Of a stretch of DNA of 64,000 bases, positions 56,160 through 64,000 are shown piece after piece. The stretch is from contig JAHNZQ020000308.1 in assembly GCA_019155205.2 (NCBI GenBank), positions 1,620,621-1,684,620 of the forward strand. Reading direction: 5' to 3'. Every line of letters begins with the position of its first letter. The first letter of the stretch is position 1. The position numbers and the translations under genes were made by a program. The notes beneath the pieces are model-generated. The model was not told the origin of the DNA. It saw only the letters and a program-made list of their open reading frames with translations, and ran no database searches. This DNA is from Gracilaria vermiculophylla. Taxonomy: Eukaryota > Rhodophyta > Florideophyceae > Gracilariales > Gracilariaceae.

Positions 56160-56745
56160 TCATATCAATCTAACAATCCGCGTGTGTGTTGATTAACGTT
56201 GTCACATGTTTGTCCCATGTTCAGACAACAATTTGGAGCTCCCGCTCTTCTTCGCACATTCTGATTCGGTCTATATTCAGTATGTCTCATAGACATAGCG
56301 CTGGCGCTTTCGAGGCCGCCCTCTAAAGTGACAATATGAACCCCGACTTGAATTGCACCGGCAGTATCAAACGTAGCTTGTAGACTTGAATACTACAATC
56401 CATTGAAGGTCTTGACAGGAACACACTTCAAAAGACCAACAATCATTCGAGCCATTCTACGTTGAAGAACACCTGTATCCTTTTGTTGAAAGTGTTACCA
56501 GGGATTATATCACCTATGTTTCTCATTCCAAGACCAGTTTCTTTTAAAATCCTTTCCAGCACAGGAAGTACGAGATCATATTCTAGCGTATCCTTGAAGC
56601 CAACTTTCCCAGCCCGTCCAACAGCTGCGCCATGTGTCGAAATTACGACAGTTTCATTGGCCCTTCCAAAGAAGAAATTTAGCCCGGGATATAGCTCTGT
56701 AGATGTGACTGCTGCTGCTGATATTGTGAGAGAAAAGGTGCCTTA
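56160..56745 (-). pseudogene. Decayed acetyl-CoA acyltransferase (thiolase)
   Basis: Reading the minus strand from 56745, the first frame gives VVISTHGAAVGRAGKVGFKD and then GLGMRNIGDIIPGNT, matching the N-terminal 'VV....RT..GR..G.FKDT' and 'IGDI..GN' of peroxisomal-type 3-ketoacyl-CoA thiolases. Near 56450 the frame shifts, and continues ARMIVGLLKCVPVKTFNGL, a stop, YSSLQATFDTAGAIQVGVH, LEGGLESASAMSM and NMGQTCDNVNQHT, aligning with 'NRQCSSGLQA', 'GG.ESMS' and 'PMG.T.ENVA'. The catalytic cysteine region is destroyed by a stop and substitutions, and the end is lost. Thiolases perform the last step of fatty-acid beta-oxidation. With at least one frameshift and one stop this copy cannot make an enzyme. 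Confidence 0.8.
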
Positions 56746-57469
56746 CACATTGGAAAACAACCCGGAAAGTTAGAGAAATCCCGAAAGCCTCTTTCTCGAA
56801 CTAATTTAACCTCCAAACTTGTTATGAATCTAATGTACTACAATAGAATACCTTCCATGTTTGGAAGTGCCATACTCATAATGGGGCAAACGTCCATATC
56901 TTAAGTTCGCATTGCGACTCCCTCTGCTGAGATTCGGCAACCTTCACTGACACGCAACAATCAGATGCCGTTCTTCGAAGTTTAGACGACGACGAGCACG
57001 GTCAAGCGGTTTAGTCTTTTTGGCGTATCGTATCGAGAAAAACGCGAGCTTTAATCAATGTTTACTTTACCTATCATTTTGGACAGCACCGTAGCTTCTA
57101 CGGGTAAAACGGTACTGTACACTAGGTGTAACAAAAGGCTCCCAAAACACTACGAGAATTTCCCCGTGCAGTCCGAGAACAATTCAGAGTGCACCGCAGC
57201 TCGCGATTGGTGATCGCGATACGCACAGGGCTTTTGGCACTGTACCTGGAGAACGTCCTTTGCTCCGACCTGCCTTTGACATCTCAATTCAGTTCTTCGA
57301 GGCCGGTTGATTCTCCAAGAATTAAGGCTTGTTTGCTGGAAGCTGGAGCAGTTGCCCCAGATAGTTTTATTGGAAACCAAAGGGAAGATATCTGTGATCC
57401 CAACTCGTGTATTCGTGTCTCCGGGAGACGAGGCACAGCAAGTTGGAAGTTTATCGTTGATCGTCAAAA
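56746..57469. other. Intergenic
   Basis: Upstream flank of COA5; a 109-codon plus-strand frame overlaps its start in another phase and is treated as chance. Confidence 0.5.
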
Positions 57470-57694
57470 ATGTCAAAGTCTTGCAAGGGACTTTTTAATG
57501 AATTACTCAGGTGCTTGAGTGACTCAAAATGCGTCATTGAACACCCAGACAAGAAGAAGGCACTTAAGGATTGTGCACAACCCGATGCGGAAGGAGTAGA
57601 TTCATCCTGCAAGGCGATTAGGGTGGCCTACTCTCAATGCAGGAAGGCCCAACTGGACATGAGAAGAAGAATTCGTGGTGCACCAGGCTATTAG
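57470..57694 (+). CDS. COA5: Cytochrome c oxidase assembly factor COA5/PET191
   Basis: The 74-residue protein begins MSKSCKGLFNELLRCLSDSK, essentially the PET191 signature start, and contains the paired cysteines of a twin CX(n)C helical hairpin (Cys 5, 15, 21, then KDCAQ, SSCKAI and SQCRK). It ends MRRRIRGAPGY, matching the conserved 'DMR.RIRG..GY' tail. PET191/COA5 is imported into the mitochondrial intermembrane space by the Mia40 route and is needed for complex IV assembly. Full length, no intron. Confidence 0.95.
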   Translation: MSKSCKGLFNELLRCLSDSKCVIEHPDKKKALKDCAQPDAEGVDSSCKAIRVAYSQCRKAQLDMRRRIRGAPGY

Positions 57695-57735
57695 CAGCTG
57701 TTGAATCGATGTGATAAAGACGGATAATGACACGC

Positions 57736-57993
57736 TTAGCCGCCGCCGGGATCGCACACATCCGTATTACACTTGCTTTTTTCTAAGTAATCGCAATTCT
57801 TCCAGGGATAATCCATGGTATCGTTCTGCCCCAAAAGCGAAGTGTGGTTGTTCAAGAGAAACTCATCACAACGCTGTTCATTAGTCTGAATCAGCCTTGC
57901 GGGCGTTTTTAACGATGTGATCAAGTCATGCGAAGAGCGAACACCAAATTCGAATCTCTCCTGGACATTGATACCCTCGCATTTAGTTGGCAT
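57736..57993 (-). CDS. Small unknown protein, 85 residues
   Basis: The frame runs from ATG 57993 to a stop 41 bp from the COA5 stop, tail to tail. It contains five cysteines (TKCEG, QRCDE, KNCDY, SKCNT, DVCDP), a tryptophan and an acidic composition, and ends in three glycines. The cysteine content suggests a disulfide- or metal-binding protein, but I recognise no family and no signal peptide. A further 5' exon cannot be excluded. Confidence 0.35.
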   Translation of the reverse strand: MPTKCEGINVQERFEFGVRSSHDLITSLKTPARLIQTNEQRCDEFLLNNHTSLLGQNDTMDYPWKNCDYLEKSKCNTDVCDPGGG

Positions 57994-61880
<3,887 letters not shown>

Positions 61881-64000
61881 GTGCAACAGTCTTATGTGTG
61901 ACGAAGGAAAATCTTCTTTTTTTTAGTTGGCTGTATGGAACAGTCTATACATTTGTCAGTTTGCCGCAAGTTGTACTTCATAAATCCAACTGTTGTTTGT
62001 AAATAGACATGCACTCTCTACGCGCGTGTTGGGCATGGAATAGCATCCCTTCGGTGATAGTGTGCAAGCAGGGTTAGCGGAGTTCAAAACCGATGATCGG
62101 GTTTGCCACACCATAAATCTGCAACCGCCTCATTGCAGCTCTGACAGCCGTATGACATAATGAATCGCTCATTTAAATGAGTACTTCTTATCGATTTCCG
62201 ACTTCTCTCGTTGCATCGCATTTACTGGTACTTGCATCCTCGTTTTCTTTATCGCTTCATGTCACCTAATCATGAACTAGATTTTTATTTGATGAGATGC
62301 AGGAACTGTTCGGAGAGGCACTTTCCTGAAGTTGCAGTGCGGAAAAACCATCACAGAAATCCTTTGCTGCAATATCAATCCGTGAGAGAAGAAAAGTTTT
62401 GGAAGTCCGGATAATGTGTAACACTCTGAAAGTGCTACGCGTAATTTTGAGACCACCCTGCAATTTGCATACAGTGTGCAAAAATATTCTTTGCGTTCAT
62501 TCTATTTCATCTTGTACGTGTAATAGAATCCTTGTCTCCATTTTTTTGGGTTTGAAGCAGGATAGAAGTTGTAAAAACATAAATAATATGAAGCAAAATT
62601 ACTATAAGACAGTGAAATATTATATTACCACTTTTACTTAATGTTTTTCTAAAACAGGTTTTTAGAAACCAGTTGCTGGTCGCTTTTGCTCTTTGACCTA
62701 AACCATTCTGTCCGGAAGATAATGATATAGTTTTCGAATATATTCTTCCTGCATATCACATCAAGCAACTCCTAAAGCTCTAGTAAATTCTTCTTTATTA
62801 TTATAATGGCGGTTTTTAGTGGAGACAGTTCTTGCTAAAATTTCTTAACATTCTAGATATTGTTTAGATCTGCATTTTTTGCGGGCCAATCTGAATACCA
62901 TCACATTTTTTCAAAAAAACAGTTGTTACTGCACTTTGATACATGAACATGAGCTTTATTTTGTTGAAAATTCTAATTTTTGCCCGACTTTTTTTTGCCG
63001 CTAAGGGCAGTAAATCTTCTTTTAAGGTAGTATCATACTGACGACGAGTGTCGGGGTCTATGTGCTCGAGCGTCGGAAAAGATCTCAAACTATGAGATTG
63101 TTATATGGTGCGCGCACACGGTAGCAGAGAACAGGCACACCTCTCGGTGTCTTTCCTGCTCAGCATTGGTCAGTGACGGGCCATTGGTTTTTATTATAGA
63201 GCGTACCCGGCAGTCCCTTCCGTAGGAAGTACTGGATAGCAAATCAAATGGGATAGGGCCGTCCGCCTTCATTGGAAAAGCGCGTCAGGTTATGAAACCG
63301 AAACGCAAGGTTCAAGCAGTTTACTCGCTGCATTCTGTACGTTTCCGGTACTTTCCTTAACACAGCACCAAATTCAAGTTCTCAACCATAAGCCAATCCA
63401 GTTGTGATACCTGTAGTACAGTGGCTCTTAAATACGTATGGCAGTGTGGCCTTATGGTATAATATTCCTAAGGTGGGCTCGTATTTTATTAGTTAGGCCA
63501 CGTGGTGCATAGTTCCGCCCACAGACGCTACAGTATCCTTAAGAGACGGTATAATTATTATTTATTTAACTTAATTTACGCAGGAAATTCGTACGGTAGT
63601 GAGACCTGCCAACGCGGGCTCCAGGCTTGATACTTAATCTGCCGGTTGAGCTCCACCTCTGGGGAAGTAAAGAGAAGCACCCTTGATTCTTCATTTACTT
63701 TTCCGGTTGGAGTCTCTCGTCAATCAACTCAGGTTTCTAAGCCGCCGATCCCCAGATCGCACCATAGCAGCGCTTGTAGGAGCATAGTCCGCCCAGTGAA
63801 CCTCCTCCTTCGCTTGGTGTTTGCGAATCCCCTTTAAGAATTCCCCCGGCTCGCGATAGTGAATATCGGAGACCACCTTTAGGAACACGCTCCTTTGGAG
63901 TCAACAAAAAATCTTAACGGACGTTGTGCTTTACTACCTCAAGAGGACGGCTGACAGGTCCACAACTGGTCTCCCGACTTAGAAAATCATAGTTCCTAAA
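61881..64000. other. AT-rich intergenic region to right edge
   Basis: 61.9-63.4 kb is AT-rich with only chance frames. From about 63.6 kb composition becomes more balanced; CCGGTTGAGCTCCACCTC near 63640 and TCCGGTTGGAGTCTCTC near 63700, with an imperfect inverted repeat (GGAAGTAAAGAGAAG versus the complement of TTCTTCATTTACTTTTCC) between them, hint at a repeat or the edge of another element, but I cannot classify it. Confidence 0.4.

Noticed and set aside
56462..56773. 103-codon plus-strand frame
   Set aside because: It is the antisense of the thiolase relic, which explains its composition.

Overview
This is nuclear DNA of a eukaryotic alga, most likely a florideophyte red alga. The evidence is a plastid-targeted CpcS/CpeS-type phycobilin lyase, a RedCAP-like three-helix antenna protein, plastid-type dihydrolipoamide dehydrogenase, and compact, mostly intronless genes with only a few short GT-AG introns (65-147 bp). 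A mitochondrial aconitase gene with one small 5' intron followed by a six-unit polyubiquitin gene reminds me of Gracilaria nuclear genes, but that is memory, not something this window proves.

Layout. 0-6.4 kb: a bacterial-type membrane protein, a spliced plastid GNAT-like gene, an S1-like mitochondrial ribosomal protein candidate and an RGG-rich RNA-binding protein. 6.4-13.5 kb: a gene desert holding a tyrosine-recombinase transposable element broken by a 100-N gap and flanked by 127-bp direct repeats. 13.5-24.5 kb: DEK_C/SWIB protein, CpcS lyase, alanine aminotransferase (with a 63-bp in-frame tandem duplication), a protein O-mannosyltransferase lacking the MIR region, QTRT2 (queuosine tRNA modification) and a five-TM tweety/prominin-shaped protein; the 20.5-24.4 kb part is clearly GC-richer than the rest. 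25.9-26.4 kb: a MITE with TA target duplication. 26.6-34.8 kb: acyl-CoA synthetase-like enzyme, mercaptopyruvate sulfurtransferase, SPB4/DDX55 helicase, plastid LPD and a TraB/TIKI-like protein. 36.4-42.1 kb: CAP-domain protein, an unrecognised 474-aa protein and a C2H2 protein. 43.9-53.9 kb: RedCAP-like antenna protein, ISCA1, mitochondrial aconitase, hexa-ubiquitin and mitochondrial bL28. 56.2-56.7 kb: a decayed thiolase pseudogene. 57.5-61.9 kb: COA5/PET191, a small unknown gene and CDC48/p97. The rest to 64 kb is AT-rich and empty of recognisable genes.

How the genes relate. There are no operons; several genes sit head to head with 0.5-0.9 kb between them (S1-like/RGG, SWIB/CpcS, PMT/QTRT2, SPB4/LPD, ISCA1/aconitase). 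The ISCA1-aconitase pair is functionally suggestive because ISCA proteins mature mitochondrial 4Fe-4S enzymes such as aconitase. Organelle maintenance is the common theme: mitochondrial (S1-like, ISCA1, ACO, bL28m, COA5) and plastid (CpcS, RedCAP, LPD, GNAT). I found no clear previously undescribed multi-gene system; the most novel-looking items are the recombinase element with direct repeats, the MITE, the GNAT without its usual CoA loop, the MIR-less PMT and the thiolase relic.
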